NCBI RefSeq assembly: GCF_001984575.1
Contig: NZ_LZNS01000001.1
Span: forward strand, 3,785,210-3,849,209
Direction: 5' to 3'
Source: Streptomyces sp. MP131-18
GTDB lineage: Bacteria > Actinomycetota > Actinomycetes > Streptomycetales > Streptomycetaceae
Length of the DNA: 64,000 nucleotides
In this document: in pieces, positions 24,852 to 33,800 of the stretch
Layout of the letters: each line of letters begins with the position of its first letter
Numbering within the stretch: the stretch's first letter is position 1
Program-made: the position numbers and the translations under genes
Notes under the pieces: model-generated
Seen by the model: the letters and a program-made list of their open reading frames with translations, nothing else
Database searches by the model: none
Told to the model about the DNA's origin: nothing

Positions 24852-25418
24852 TCAACGCACGGCGTTCTCCTCACAGGGAGTCATCTCCAACGCCCCGGCA
24901 AACAACGGCTGAATGACATCGGCCAGCACCCGCCGCGACTCGTCCTCATCCCCCGGGTGCTCGGTCTCGAGAACGAGCGTCAGCTGGTCAATGTAGTTGT
25001 GCCCCCCGGGCCCCGGCACGGCACAAGCCGCAGTCGCCATAGCCACCCCCGGCCACACCACAGCCTCGAACTCCCCGGACACACTCTCGGCATCCGCCAT
25101 GTCGAGGCCGCGGGACTCCGTTCCGGCATCCTCGAAGCCGTCGCCCCCCGCGGCATCGGCATTGAGCACAATCTCCTCGTCCACCAACACCCGGCACCAG
25201 CGGGTCGGCTGGCTGTCGAACCGCTCGAACGACTGGGCAACGTCCAACTCGGAACCGGGCGGGAAAAGCGGCTCGTAAAGCTCCTCGGCCATGTCGACAC
25301 CGCACAGGGTCTCCGGCAAGGCGTACTCACGCTCGCCGGACCCGCCGCACCCGGTCACCATTGACGACACCGCCAGCAGAGCCGTCGTTGCCATGACCTT
25401 CGCACGGACATTACTCAT
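24852..25418 (-). CDS. lipoprotein of the DUF6571 module
   Basis: 188 aa. Lipoprotein signal with lipobox VTGC (about residues 17-20) after a hydrophobic stretch (VMATTALLAVSSM). The mature part has four Cys, likely two disulphides (LPETLCGVDMAEELYEPLFP, RWCRVLVDEEIV, ATAACAVPGPGG, MTPCEENAVR). No family recognised. Its ATG overlaps the stop of the large upstream gene (TGATG), so the three genes are one operon. Confidence 0.78.
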   Translation of the reverse strand: MSNVRAKVMATTALLAVSSMVTGCGGSGEREYALPETLCGVDMAEELYEPLFPPGSELDVAQSFERFDSQPTRWCRVLVDEEIVLNADAAGGDGFEDAGTESRGLDMADAESVSGEFEAVVWPGVAMATAACAVPGPGGHNYIDQLTLVLETEHPGDEDESRRVLADVIQPLFAGALEMTPCEENAVR

Positions 25419-27667
25419 CACTGCTGGGACCCCTCGGGCGGCTGCCAATCAATCATTCTTCCGAAGTTGTCCCGCGTCGCCATCTCGACCGTATTGCGGA
25501 ACAATCGCGGCATCTGGCTGTCCTCGCCGTATCTCTCCCCAGCGGCAACCGTGACCGCATTGCTCGCCGACGCCATCGCCGAATCGTAGTCGGCCATGTA
25601 CCCGTCCCGGGCATCCTCGGCCGCCTGATCACTGTTATCGCGCTCCAGCGTCGAGAAGATGGCGTCCGACAGCTCGCCGACACCCCATTCGACGACCGCC
25701 CCCGCCACCTCGTATCTCGCTGACACGGCCCCCACGGCCTGGTCCAGGACGACGCCGGTCCAGTCCTGAATCATGCCCACCCTGTCGTTGTGCTCCTGAT
25801 CGCCCGCGATCCCCTGCTCGAAGACCGCGTTGGCCCTCGCCTCACTCATGACGCCCGCCATCTGCGCACCGGGAGCGACAGCTTGCGAAACGGCCTCCTC
25901 CCTTCCCACATCAGACGGCAGCTCGATCGTCATGGCACTATCCACGGCCAGCGTGGTGTACGCCTGCTGGGCACCGGTGATGATCCCGTGTGCCTCCTGG
26001 TCCCTGCCGAGCTGGCCAAGGAAAGCGGCAACCGCGTCCCGGTCCCCCAGCTCGACGCGGCCTTCGGCCTCGGGCAGGATCTCCAGGCCACTCAACTGCG
26101 CCTGAAAATCCCCCATGTACGCGGCCGTCATCCTGGCCAGCTCCGGGCGCAGGGACTGGAACTGCCCGCCGTCCGCGATCAGTGCCGCCTCGTTCGCCGA
26201 GAACTTGTCGAACACCATCTCCGTGATCGCCCCGCCGCCCGAGGTCAGGCGCAGCTCGACGGGGCGCTCGCCCGCCGGGACGCCCGTCGTCGCGGCCTGG
26301 AGGGCCGCGCCGAAGCCGTCCTGGCCGGTCGGCACGTCAACGGCCTGCGTCGGCGTGACAAACATGTTCATGTGTGACCAGTCGCGCTCGTCGATCAGGT
26401 ATTCCAGTCGACCGTTGCCGCCGCTCGGATCGAGGTAGGACGTGGCGATGGGCGGCTGGTCGCCCATGATCCCGAGCATGGTGTCCATCGGATCGACCGT
26501 GAACCACTCGAGGTCCGTGTCGTCCAGCCCGTCGACCCCGGCCTCGTCGGAGCCCTGGAGCCAGAAGTCCGGGTCTCCGCCCATCGACGGGTCCTCGGCC
26601 GCACGGATGTTGTCGGCGAGGTCGTGCAGCAGCCGCTGCGAGTAGTCCGCCTCCCCGGAACTCATCAGGCTCGTCAGCAGCTGGTAGCCGCGCACGTCCT
26701 GCCCGGTCAGCCCGTCCACCCGGTACTCGGCACGGCCCGCCTCGTCCAGCTCCGCCATGAACCGCCCGTAGAGCAGGCCCTGTTCCGTTCGCGCCCACTG
26801 ACCGTGCTCCATGCTGCCCGGCTCCAGGGACGGCACGTCCGTGCCCGTGGCGAGCAGCGTTCGCATGTGGTCCTGGAGCGCGACGAAATCCCGCCGCGTG
26901 TCTCCTTCTCCGCCGACGACCTGGCCGCCGACCTGGGCGGCCAGGTCGACGAAACCAGCGCCGCCCAGCCCGTCCAGCAGCTCCCGTGCGAACTCCGGGT
27001 CGTCCGCTTCCAGTTCGAGCAGCCGCACCAGCTCCGCCCGTTCGTCCGCCGACAGCTCCTCCCCGGCCGCGAGCCGGCCGCCCAGCTCGTGGGCCCGGGC
27101 TGCAAGCACCTCGTCGGCCGTGTCCTCGGCCGCGCCGTTGAAGATGCCCGCCCGGCGGCCGTCGTTCGCCTCCATGAACTGTGTGAGCGCCAGGTGCAGG
27201 CTGTCATCCGCCTGCCCCACCGCCTCCACGGCCCGGTCCACTTCCCCCTGCCGGACACCGCGGTCCCGCGTCAGCCGCTCGTACTCCGTGTCGTTGGCCC
27301 ACTCGGGGTCCAGCAGGACCCGGCCCTCGCCGTTGACCTCGAACCCCTCGGCCCTGATGTCGGCGACGACCGCCTCCAGCGCACCGCGCAGCCGCACCAG
27401 CTCCGCCTTGCCGTCCCTGATCACGGCCGCCAGCGCCCGCGCCTCCGCCTTGGCCGCGTCCAGCTCCTGTTCGGTCGCGGAGAACTGGAAACTGGCCGCC
27501 CCCGCGCTCTCTCCGACCCACAGCTCCTCGTGGCCGGGCAACGAGGCCACCTCGCTGCGGTAGTTGGCCGCGACGTCCTCGAACCCGTCCGAGGCGGCGT
27601 CCAGCTCGCTCGCCGCGGTCTCCAGGATCTCGAAGTCCTGCTCGATGATCTCGGCGTAGGTCGGCAC
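25418..27667 (-). CDS. large DUF6571-type protein, WXG100-associated
   Basis: 749 aa. N-terminus MPTYAEIIEQDFEILETAAS is a long alpha-helical WXG100/ESX-like region (to about residue 190, including coiled-coil heptads and the DRGVRQGEVDRAVEAV segment). It is followed by a region resembling DUF6571 (QDVRGYQLLTSLMSSGEADY, NMFVTPTQAVDVP) and a C-terminal helical part (AGAVVEWGVGELSDAIFSTL). No signal peptide, in line with type VII-type export or a cytosolic role. GTG 27665-27667 with GGTGAG upstream. C-terminal toxin motifs were not recognised. Confidence 0.72.
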   Translation of the reverse strand: MPTYAEIIEQDFEILETAASELDAASDGFEDVAANYRSEVASLPGHEELWVGESAGAASFQFSATEQELDAAKAEARALAAVIRDGKAELVRLRGALEAVVADIRAEGFEVNGEGRVLLDPEWANDTEYERLTRDRGVRQGEVDRAVEAVGQADDSLHLALTQFMEANDGRRAGIFNGAAEDTADEVLAARAHELGGRLAAGEELSADERAELVRLLELEADDPEFARELLDGLGGAGFVDLAAQVGGQVVGGEGDTRRDFVALQDHMRTLLATGTDVPSLEPGSMEHGQWARTEQGLLYGRFMAELDEAGRAEYRVDGLTGQDVRGYQLLTSLMSSGEADYSQRLLHDLADNIRAAEDPSMGGDPDFWLQGSDEAGVDGLDDTDLEWFTVDPMDTMLGIMGDQPPIATSYLDPSGGNGRLEYLIDERDWSHMNMFVTPTQAVDVPTGQDGFGAALQAATTGVPAGERPVELRLTSGGGAITEMVFDKFSANEAALIADGGQFQSLRPELARMTAAYMGDFQAQLSGLEILPEAEGRVELGDRDAVAAFLGQLGRDQEAHGIITGAQQAYTTLAVDSAMTIELPSDVGREEAVSQAVAPGAQMAGVMSEARANAVFEQGIAGDQEHNDRVGMIQDWTGVVLDQAVGAVSARYEVAGAVVEWGVGELSDAIFSTLERDNSDQAAEDARDGYMADYDSAMASASNAVTVAAGERYGEDSQMPRLFRNTVEMATRDNFGRMIDWQPPEGSQQ

Positions 27668-27670
27668 GGC

Positions 27671-28090
27671 TCACCAAGTGCCGTCGGCGAGGCTGCCCAA
27701 CTGCCCGAACTGGTACGTCGTCTCCAGCTCGCCGCCCGCGAATCCCGTGGAGACGCCGCGCAGCGCCTCCGCCTCGGCCCGCAACTGCGCGGTCAGCAGC
27801 TCGACTTTGCCCGCCCAACCGTCGGAAACGGTCCGGAGGCCCGTGGCACACGCCCACCCGCTCATCCGGGCCGACGCCCGGCTCAGCTCGTCCACCGGCA
27901 GGTTGCCCTCCCGGCGCGCGTCCGGCAGCAGCTCGGTCTCCAGGTAGTCCGCCGCCGCGCGCTGAGCGTCGGAACTGGCCGCCAGCCGATCGTTCGCACC
28001 GCCCGCCCCCGAAACGTGACGCGACGCACTGATCTGCTCCTCGCGGGCGGCAGCCTGCAACTGCGCCCACTCCTCGTCGAACGCTCCCAC
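27671..28090 (-). CDS. small WXG100-like helical protein, first gene of the DUF6571 module
   Basis: 139 aa from GTG 28088-28090, which has GGGGGGAG 6 nt upstream; ATG 28130-28132 is a longer alternative. Helical: GAFDEEWAQLQAAAREEQIS, LSRASARMSGWACATGLR, VSDGWAGKVELLTAQLRAEA. The length and helical hairpin pattern fit ESX-type substrates or chaperones that precede DUF6571 genes in streptomycetes. It ends 3 nt before the large gene. Confidence 0.7.
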   Translation of the reverse strand: MGAFDEEWAQLQAAAREEQISASRHVSGAGGANDRLAASSDAQRAAADYLETELLPDARREGNLPVDELSRASARMSGWACATGLRTVSDGWAGKVELLTAQLRAEAEALRGVSTGFAGGELETTYQFGQLGSLADGTW

Positions 28091-28139
28091 CGAGGCTCCC
28101 CCCACGAGAACTGCACGGAACGTGCCGTCCATACTACGC

Positions 28140-28758
28140 TGCGGCCTCGCGCGATCCCCGGCGCCTGCGGGCCCGAGTTCGTCAGGAACGATCCTGCGGG
28201 CAACGCCTGCTTCGGCCGGACCGCCGAGGAGTTCCCCGCGTTGACGCGCGCGGCGCTCGACGAACACGGTGAGGTAGTGGCGCGCGGGAACAGCGTTCCC
28301 TCCGCCCCCCGCCCTCCGCGTGCCCGGCCGCGGCGCGTTGCCGGCGACGGCTGGGACGAGGTGCTGCGGTGGGCGCTCACCGACCGGGACCACGGCGCGC
28401 GGCCCGACACGGTGAGCGCCATCGATGTCACCATCCGGTCCGACTGCCTCGGCCGGGACGCGCTGCGGCGCAATGCCGCGTTCCTCGGCTTCACCGAGCT
28501 GATCGCCCCGGTCCGCCCCCCGGCCGAGCACCACGAGCCGGACACGCCGATGGCCGAGCACGGCTTCCCGCCGACCCGTGGCCGCGCACCCACGTCCGGG
28601 CGGGCGGAGTGATCGACCACCGGCTCCCTGGCCCAGTGGTCCCCGGCGGCCTCTCCCCGGTCCAGTGCATGCCGAACGAGGGCTACGCCGTCTGCGTCGA
28701 ACCCAACGTGTGGGTCCGCCACCGACTCGCTGGCCTTGACACCGGCGTCAAGGTCTAA
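28140..28758 (+). pseudogene. decayed GNAT-like acetyltransferase
   Basis: Fragments of one protein occur in two frames. Frame A: IPGACGPEFVRNDPAGNACF, TAEEFPALTRAALDEHGEVV, GWDEVLRWALTDR, DTVSAIDVTIRSDCLGR, ALRRNAAFLGFTELIAPVRP, DTPMAEHGF. Frame B: THVRAGGVIDH and VQCMPNEGYAVCVEPNVWVR. The acetyl-CoA loop normally following the Gln/Leu-Gly-Arg is missing (GR runs straight into DALRRN), the N-terminus is gone, and a frameshift plus a deletion separate the last two pieces. It cannot make a working enzyme. Confidence 0.75.
28735..28752. promoter_or_regulatory. palindromic operator upstream of MerR gene
   Basis: CTTGAC-ACCGGC-GTCAAG, exact 6-bp arms around a 6-bp centre, followed by TCTAACGT. 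It lies 36 nt before the MerR ATG, the place where MerR-type regulators bind between -35 and -10 of their own promoter. Confidence 0.65.
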
Positions 28759-28787
28759 CGTCGCGGGTGAACAGGGAGGAGCCGCAC

Positions 28788-29192
28788 ATGCGGATCGGAG
28801 AGCTGGCCGAACGGGCCGGCGTCAGCTCGCGGTCGCTGCGCTACTACGAGGCGCAGGGGCTGCTGCCGGCCCGCCGCACCGCGAACGGCTACCGCGAGTA
28901 CGGCGAGGAGGACCTGCGGATGGTGCGCGAGATCCGCACCCTGCTCGACCTCGGCTTCGCGCTGGAGGAGACCCGGCCGTTCGTCGAGTGCCTGCGCGAC
29001 GGGCACGAGGCGGGCGACCGCTGCCCGGACTCGCTCGCCGTCTACCGGCACAAGCTCGCCGAACTGGACGCGTGCATCGCACGCCTCGGCGAGGTGCGTG
29101 AACGGATCGCCGGCCAGTTGGCGCGAGCCGCCGAGCCGCGCTGCGCATTCTCCCCCGAAGCGGCCCGCCGAACGCAAAGGACCCCACCGTGA
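28788..29192 (+). CDS. MerR-family transcriptional regulator
   Basis: 134 aa. N-terminal winged helix MRIGELAERAGVSSRSLRYY with ANGYREYGEEDLRMVREI, then a dimerising coiled coil and Cys residues (GDRCPDSL, PRCAFSPEA) that could sense thiols or metals. ATG 28788 has GGGAGGA 7 nt upstream. Its stop overlaps the thioredoxin start (GTGA), so the regulator probably controls both through the palindrome just upstream. Confidence 0.92.
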   Translation: MRIGELAERAGVSSRSLRYYEAQGLLPARRTANGYREYGEEDLRMVREIRTLLDLGFALEETRPFVECLRDGHEAGDRCPDSLAVYRHKLAELDACIARLGEVRERIAGQLARAAEPRCAFSPEAARRTQRTPP

Positions 29193-29521
29193 CCCGCGAC
29201 CCCGCTCCCGCCGTCGTCACCGTCACCGACGACACCTTCGACCAGCTGGTCCTGCGCAGCGCGCGACCGGTCCTCCTCGAATTCTGGGCCCCCTGGTGCG
29301 GCCCGTGCCGGCAACTGGCCCCGGTCCTCGAAGAGATCGCCCGCGAGCAGGCCGACCGCCTGACCGTGGCCAAACTCAACATCGACGAGAACCCCGTCAC
29401 CACGACCACCCAGCACGTCCTGGCCGCCCCCACCCTGCACCTGTACGCCAACGGCGCCCTGACCAAATCCCTGGTCGGCACCCGCCCGAAACACCACCTG
29501 CTCCAACTCCTGCCCACCTGA
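29189..29521 (+). CDS. thioredoxin
   Basis: 110 aa. Active site FWAPWCGPCRQLAPVLEEIA (WCGPC), NIDENPVTTTTQHVLAAPTL with the cis-Pro after Ala, and FAD/TrxR-compatible length. Cytosolic, no signal. Coupled to the MerR gene by a GTGA overlap, which suggests a redox- or thiol-responsive operon distinct from the housekeeping trxA. Confidence 0.93.
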   Translation: MTRDPAPAVVTVTDDTFDQLVLRSARPVLLEFWAPWCGPCRQLAPVLEEIAREQADRLTVAKLNIDENPVTTTTQHVLAAPTLHLYANGALTKSLVGTRPKHHLLQLLPT

Positions 29522-29871
29522 CCACCCCGCCCCCAAGCCCTTTGTGCTACGGCGCGCTCGGCAGGACTCCAGCCTTTCCGCGGCGCTGCCGTCAACCCCG
29601 CGTTCCCCGTCCCGGCAGGAGCCGGGACCGTCATGTCGGAACCGTTGACACTCGTGGGAGTGGCCGGTCCCACCGCTGTGATCGCATCTGGTCGGCGGTC
29701 GGCATGCCCGTCTCCGCCGTGCGGGCTGACCGTTCCGCCGTCGCGTCTGCGGGCCCTGGCGGGGGGTGCCGCGCTCGCCGGCAGATCGCCATAGTGACGA
29801 TCAGGTGAAAGATGCGTTGCTGTGCCGCACGCGAAAGCCCCGTTCCGTGATCGGAACGGGGCTTTGACCTG
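29522..29871. other. gene-free stretch with partial tRNA-Arg copy
   Basis: No convincing gene. It holds, at 29552-29575, a 24-bp stretch matching 21 positions of the 3' end of the tRNA-Arg(ACG) gene (29871-29894) in the same orientation, including 15 exact bases. The terminator hairpin of that tRNA is at 29834-29865. The rest has no recognised signal. Confidence 0.6.
29834..29865 (-). terminator. hairpin terminator after tRNA-Arg(ACG)
   Basis: AAAGCCCCGTTCC (29834-29846) pairs perfectly with GGAACGGGGCTTT (29853-29865); 13-bp stem, 6-nt loop, ending 6 nt from the tRNA 3' end. Symmetric, so it may act on both strands. Confidence 0.88.
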
Positions 29872-29944
29872 CGCGCTCGGCAGGATTCGAACCTGCAACC
29901 TTCTGATCCGTAGTCAGATGCTCTATCCGTTAAGCTACGAGCGC
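29872..29944 (-). tRNA. tRNA-Arg (anticodon ACG)
   Basis: 73 nt. Acceptor GCGCTCG pairs with CGAGCGC, anticodon loop CTACGGA gives ACG, T-arm GCAGGTTCGAATCCTGC. The natural substrate of the TadA encoded at 14702. Confidence 0.97.
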
Positions 29945-30077
29945 CTGGCCCCTTGGGGCCGGTGCGGGGACAACATTACATGACCTGCGGCCGCTGGTGA
30001 AATCCGTATCCCGTGGGGGTGCTGACCTGCGGGAACAGCGGAATGCCCTGGTCGTTTGGGGTGGACCAGGGCACAGA

Positions 30078-30170
30078 TGGCGGAGGCTCCGGGATTTGAA
30101 CCCGGGATGGGGGGTTACCCCAAACCGCATTAGCAGTGCGGCGCCATAGACCAGACTAGGCGAAGCCTCC
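30078..30170 (-). tRNA. tRNA-Ser (anticodon GCT)
   Basis: Acceptor GGAGGCT pairs with AGCCTCC, long variable arm (GGGGTAACCCC), anticodon loop CTGCTAA gives GCT, reading AGC/AGU. The CCA end is encoded (30078-30080). Confidence 0.96.
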
Positions 30171-30369
30171 TCGCACGACAGCGCGGGCTACGCCGCGTGC
30201 GTGCGAGCAAATAATGCCACAGCCCGAACGGCCGCAGCCAATCGGATTCCACCCTACGGGGGTGTCGCCGCCGAGTCGAGTTGCGCAACGTGTCGGGCGG
30301 AGGAGCGTTAGCAGTGGAAGCGGAGGTGCGTCCGGTGCCTCCGACCGCACTGAACCATGGAGCCCCCGC

Positions 30370-30777
30370 ATGCTGCACAAGAGCCTCGTCGCCGCCCTCG
30401 CCCTCGTCGCCTCCGCCGCCGTGCCGGCCGCCGCCGTCGCGGGCCATGCGCCCGAGGAGGCGGCGAACCGTCTGGTCATCACCGTTGCGGACAGCGGAAC
30501 GGCGGCGGACGGCACCCACGAGCTGATCTGCGGGCCGGCCGGCGGGGACCACCCCGATCCGGCGGGGGCCTGCGAGGCGGTGGAGCGGGCGGACCGGCCG
30601 TTCGACGCGGTGGCGGAGGACGCGCTGTGCACCTACGTGCACGGCGGTCCCGCGACCGCCGAGATCGAGGGGGTCTGGAACGGCGAGCGGGTGCGCGCCA
30701 CGTTCAGCCGCGTCGACGGCTGCGAGATCGCCCGCTGGGACGCGCTGGTGCCCGCGCTGCCGGAAATCGGCGCCTGA
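30370..30777 (+). CDS. SSI-family (subtilisin inhibitor-like) secreted protease inhibitor
   Basis: 135 aa, the normal precursor length. Signal peptide MLHKSLVAALALVASAAV... cut near AVAG. Two disulphide pairs match SSI: ELICGPAGGDHPDPAGAC and LCTYVHG...DGCEIARW. Aligning the reactive loop on Cys gives C-T-Y-V, that is Tyr at P1, rather than the Met of SSI or the Lys of the common CTK variants. That predicts subtilisin/chymotrypsin-like targets. ATG 30370 with GGAG 8 nt upstream. Confidence 0.92.
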   Translation: MLHKSLVAALALVASAAVPAAAVAGHAPEEAANRLVITVADSGTAADGTHELICGPAGGDHPDPAGACEAVERADRPFDAVAEDALCTYVHGGPATAEIEGVWNGERVRATFSRVDGCEIARWDALVPALPEIGA

Positions 30778-30891
30778 GCTGCGTCTTCACATCGAACCGC
30801 CGCGCCCGTTGCGCCTGCCCGTAGACTCCCCCTAATGACAGGCACGGGGTACGTGCACCTGAACACGTGGGTCAAGGGAGGAACCGACGTC

Positions 30892-33800
30892 GTGAGCAGC
30901 AGGCCAGCGAGGGGCGCTGCTCGCCTCGCCGCCATACTCGACGCGCTGCCCGACGCGCTGTTGCTCGTCAACGGCAACGGCACCGTCGTCAACGCCAACG
31001 CCATCGCCGTGGAGACGCTGGAGGCTCCGGGTGCTCCTCTCGTCGGCCGCGGGCTGCTCGATATCGTGCCGGAGTTCGACCCGCGCCGTATCCCCGGCTC
31101 GATGCGCCGCCCGGAGGAGGACCCGAGCGTCCGGACGCGGCCGACACGCATGGTCGCCCGGCGTACGGACGGCATCGAGTTGCCGGTCGAGGTGACAAGC
31201 GCCGGACTCAACGCCGGTCATACGCCGTACAGATCCGCGATCGAAGCCGCGTTCGCCGACGACTACTCCGGTGAGGAGCTGCTGGTCCTGGTGGTGCGCG
31301 ATCTGTCGGACGCACTGGATACGGAGTCCGAGCTGGTGCGCCAGCAGCGGCAGACGGAGATGATCCTGCGGGCCGCGTCCGAGGGCGTGGTGGGCGTCGA
31401 CACGGCGGGCCGGATCGTGCTGGTGAACCCGGCCGCCGCGCAGATCCTCGGGCACCGGGCCAGCCAGCTCGGTGGCCAGGAGCTGCATCCGCTGGCGCAG
31501 CACTCGCGGGCCGACGGAACGCCGTTGGCGTTCGAGGAGACGCCGCTGCACGACACGCTGACCTCGGGCCGCAAGCACCGGGTGCGCGGGCAGGTGTTGT
31601 GGACGAAGGATGGGCGTGCGGTGCCGGTGGATCTGACCACGGCGCCGGTGCGGGACGGCGACCAGCTGGTCGGCGCGGTCCTCGCGTTCACCGACCGCCG
31701 TGCCTTCGATGCGATGGCGGCGCGCAACGAGCAGTTGACGTCCGTACTGCGCGAGGGTCTGCGCGGGCCGCTCGAGCAGTTGCGGGCCGAGCTGTCCGCG
31801 CTGGCGGCCGATCCGGCGGGGCAGTTGTGGCCGGAGGCCAATCAGGTGCTGCACCATCTCGCGGCCGGGTACGCGCGGATGACGACGTTGGTGGACAACG
31901 TGCTGAGCTACCAGCGGCTGGACGAGGGCCAGGAGAAACTGGCGCTCGAACGGGCGTCGCTCGACGCGGTGGTGGCCGCGGGCGTCGAGGGGGCGACGGA
32001 GCTGATCGGCCCGGGGCGTGCGCAGTTCGCGGTGCACGCGCCGCCGATCGAGGCCGAGGTGGACCCGGAACGGATGGCGCAGGCGCTCGCCCACCTGGTG
32101 GCGGACGTGGCGGGGGTCGACGCGACCGGCCAGTCGGCGGCGGGCGCGGCCGGCGGGGACTCGACGATCGTGGTGGCCGCCGCGCAGCGCGGTGACGTGG
32201 TGCGGATCGAGGTGCGGGGTCCGCACTCGGGCGGCGATCCGGTGCACGAGCCGATCGTGCGCGGCATCGTTCGCCAGCACGGCGGGGTGTTGCAGACGCA
32301 CGAGGTGGGCGGCTCGGCGGCGTATGTGCTGGAGGTTCCGGTGGCGGCGGGCGGCGGCAAGGCCCCGCCGGCGAAGCCGCGGGACGCGAGCGGTGACACG
32401 ACGGTGATGCCCGTTCCCGCGCAGCCGGTGCGGGGCACGGGCGGCAAGGCGCCCATGGCGATCGAGCCGGTTCCTGACACGCCGACCGGTCGGCGACGGA
32501 GGGCCGCGCCGTCGGCCTCCGCCGAGGTGGCCGTCGCGGAAGCGGCCCCCGCGCCACCGGCCTCCACGGAGATGGCGGTGCAGGAGCCCGCGGGACCGCA
32601 GGCGTTCGGGCCCGAGCCGGACCCGGGCAACGGGCGCCGGCGGCGCGCGCTTGCGCCGGTCGGCGAGGCGGCGCCCGCCCCGCACGCCCCCGCGGCGGAG
32701 GAGCCGACGGGGCGGCGCAGGCGGGCCAAGCCCGCGCAGGAACAGGAACAGCCGCAGGAGCAACCGCACGAGCAGCCGCAGGAGCAACCGCAGGAGCAAC
32801 CGCAGGACGCACCGGGCGCGCCGGGCGCGGGCGGCGTCGCGGTGCAGGGCACCGGGGCGGCGGCGCTTGAGCCGGTGGGTCCGCAGCCGCCGCAGCCGTC
32901 GGCCGTTCCGCAGCCGGAGGAGTCGGACGAGCCGCCGGTGGTGGAGCACTCCGTGGTGGCGGCCAGCCCGATTCTGGACGGCACCGCGCCGGTGGCGCAG
33001 ACGATGCGGCAGCCGCGCGCGCTGCCGATGCCCGGCAGCGACCGTGCGAAGGCCGGTCCGCGGCCGCCGGGGGTCAGCGTGCAGACGCTGGGGCAGGGCG
33101 TTCCGGTGGGGCCGCAGCTGCCCGCCCCGATCGCACCGGCGCGTCGGCGGAAGCTAGCGACGCCGCCCGCCGACGATGCGCGGCTGGCTCCGGCGCAGCA
33201 GCCGGGCGCGCCGGAGCGCGACGGGCGCGAGGAACGCGAGGAACGCGAGGAACGCGAGGAGCGGGGGGAAACGCAGGGCCGCGGACGGCAGTTCGCGATC
33301 GGCGCCCCCGCGGAGGGCGCGGCCGAGGGCCCGGAGCCGCTGGACGGGCCGAACGGGGCGGTCGAGGTGACCGAGCGGCACATGCCCGCCGGGCCGCCGG
33401 CGCCCGCGGACGACGAGTTGCCGCCGGAGCCGCTGGACAACCCGCGGCGGCTGCTGGTGTGGCCGGAGCCGGACGTCTCGACGCAACAGGCGCTGACTGA
33501 CCGCGGGTACCGGCCGGTGATCGTCCATTCGCGCGAGGAGGTCGACGCGCAGATCGCGGCCTATCCCGCGGCGCTGTTCGTCGACCCGCTGACGGGCCCG
33601 ATCACGCGGACGGCGTTGCAGTCCCTGCGTTCGGCGGCGGTGGCCGCGGAGGTGCCGGTGCTGGTGACGGCGGGGCTCGGCCAGGCCAGCCGGGAGGCGG
33701 CGTACGGCGCGGACCCGGCCGTGCTGCTGAAGGCGCTCGCGCCGCGCGACAGCGAGCAGCACCCGCCGCGGGTACTGCTGGTGGAGGAGCAGGAGGCCAT

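Noticed and set aside
32735..32808. CRISPR-like short repeats
   Set aside because: Repeats are 12 bp, contiguous and in frame within a gene; no spacers, no cas genes in the window.
30832..32949. Long minus-strand open frame of about 700 codons opposite the PAS protein
   Set aside because: Antisense shadow: Arg/His/Leu-rich without motifs, while the plus strand shows PAS and receiver domains.
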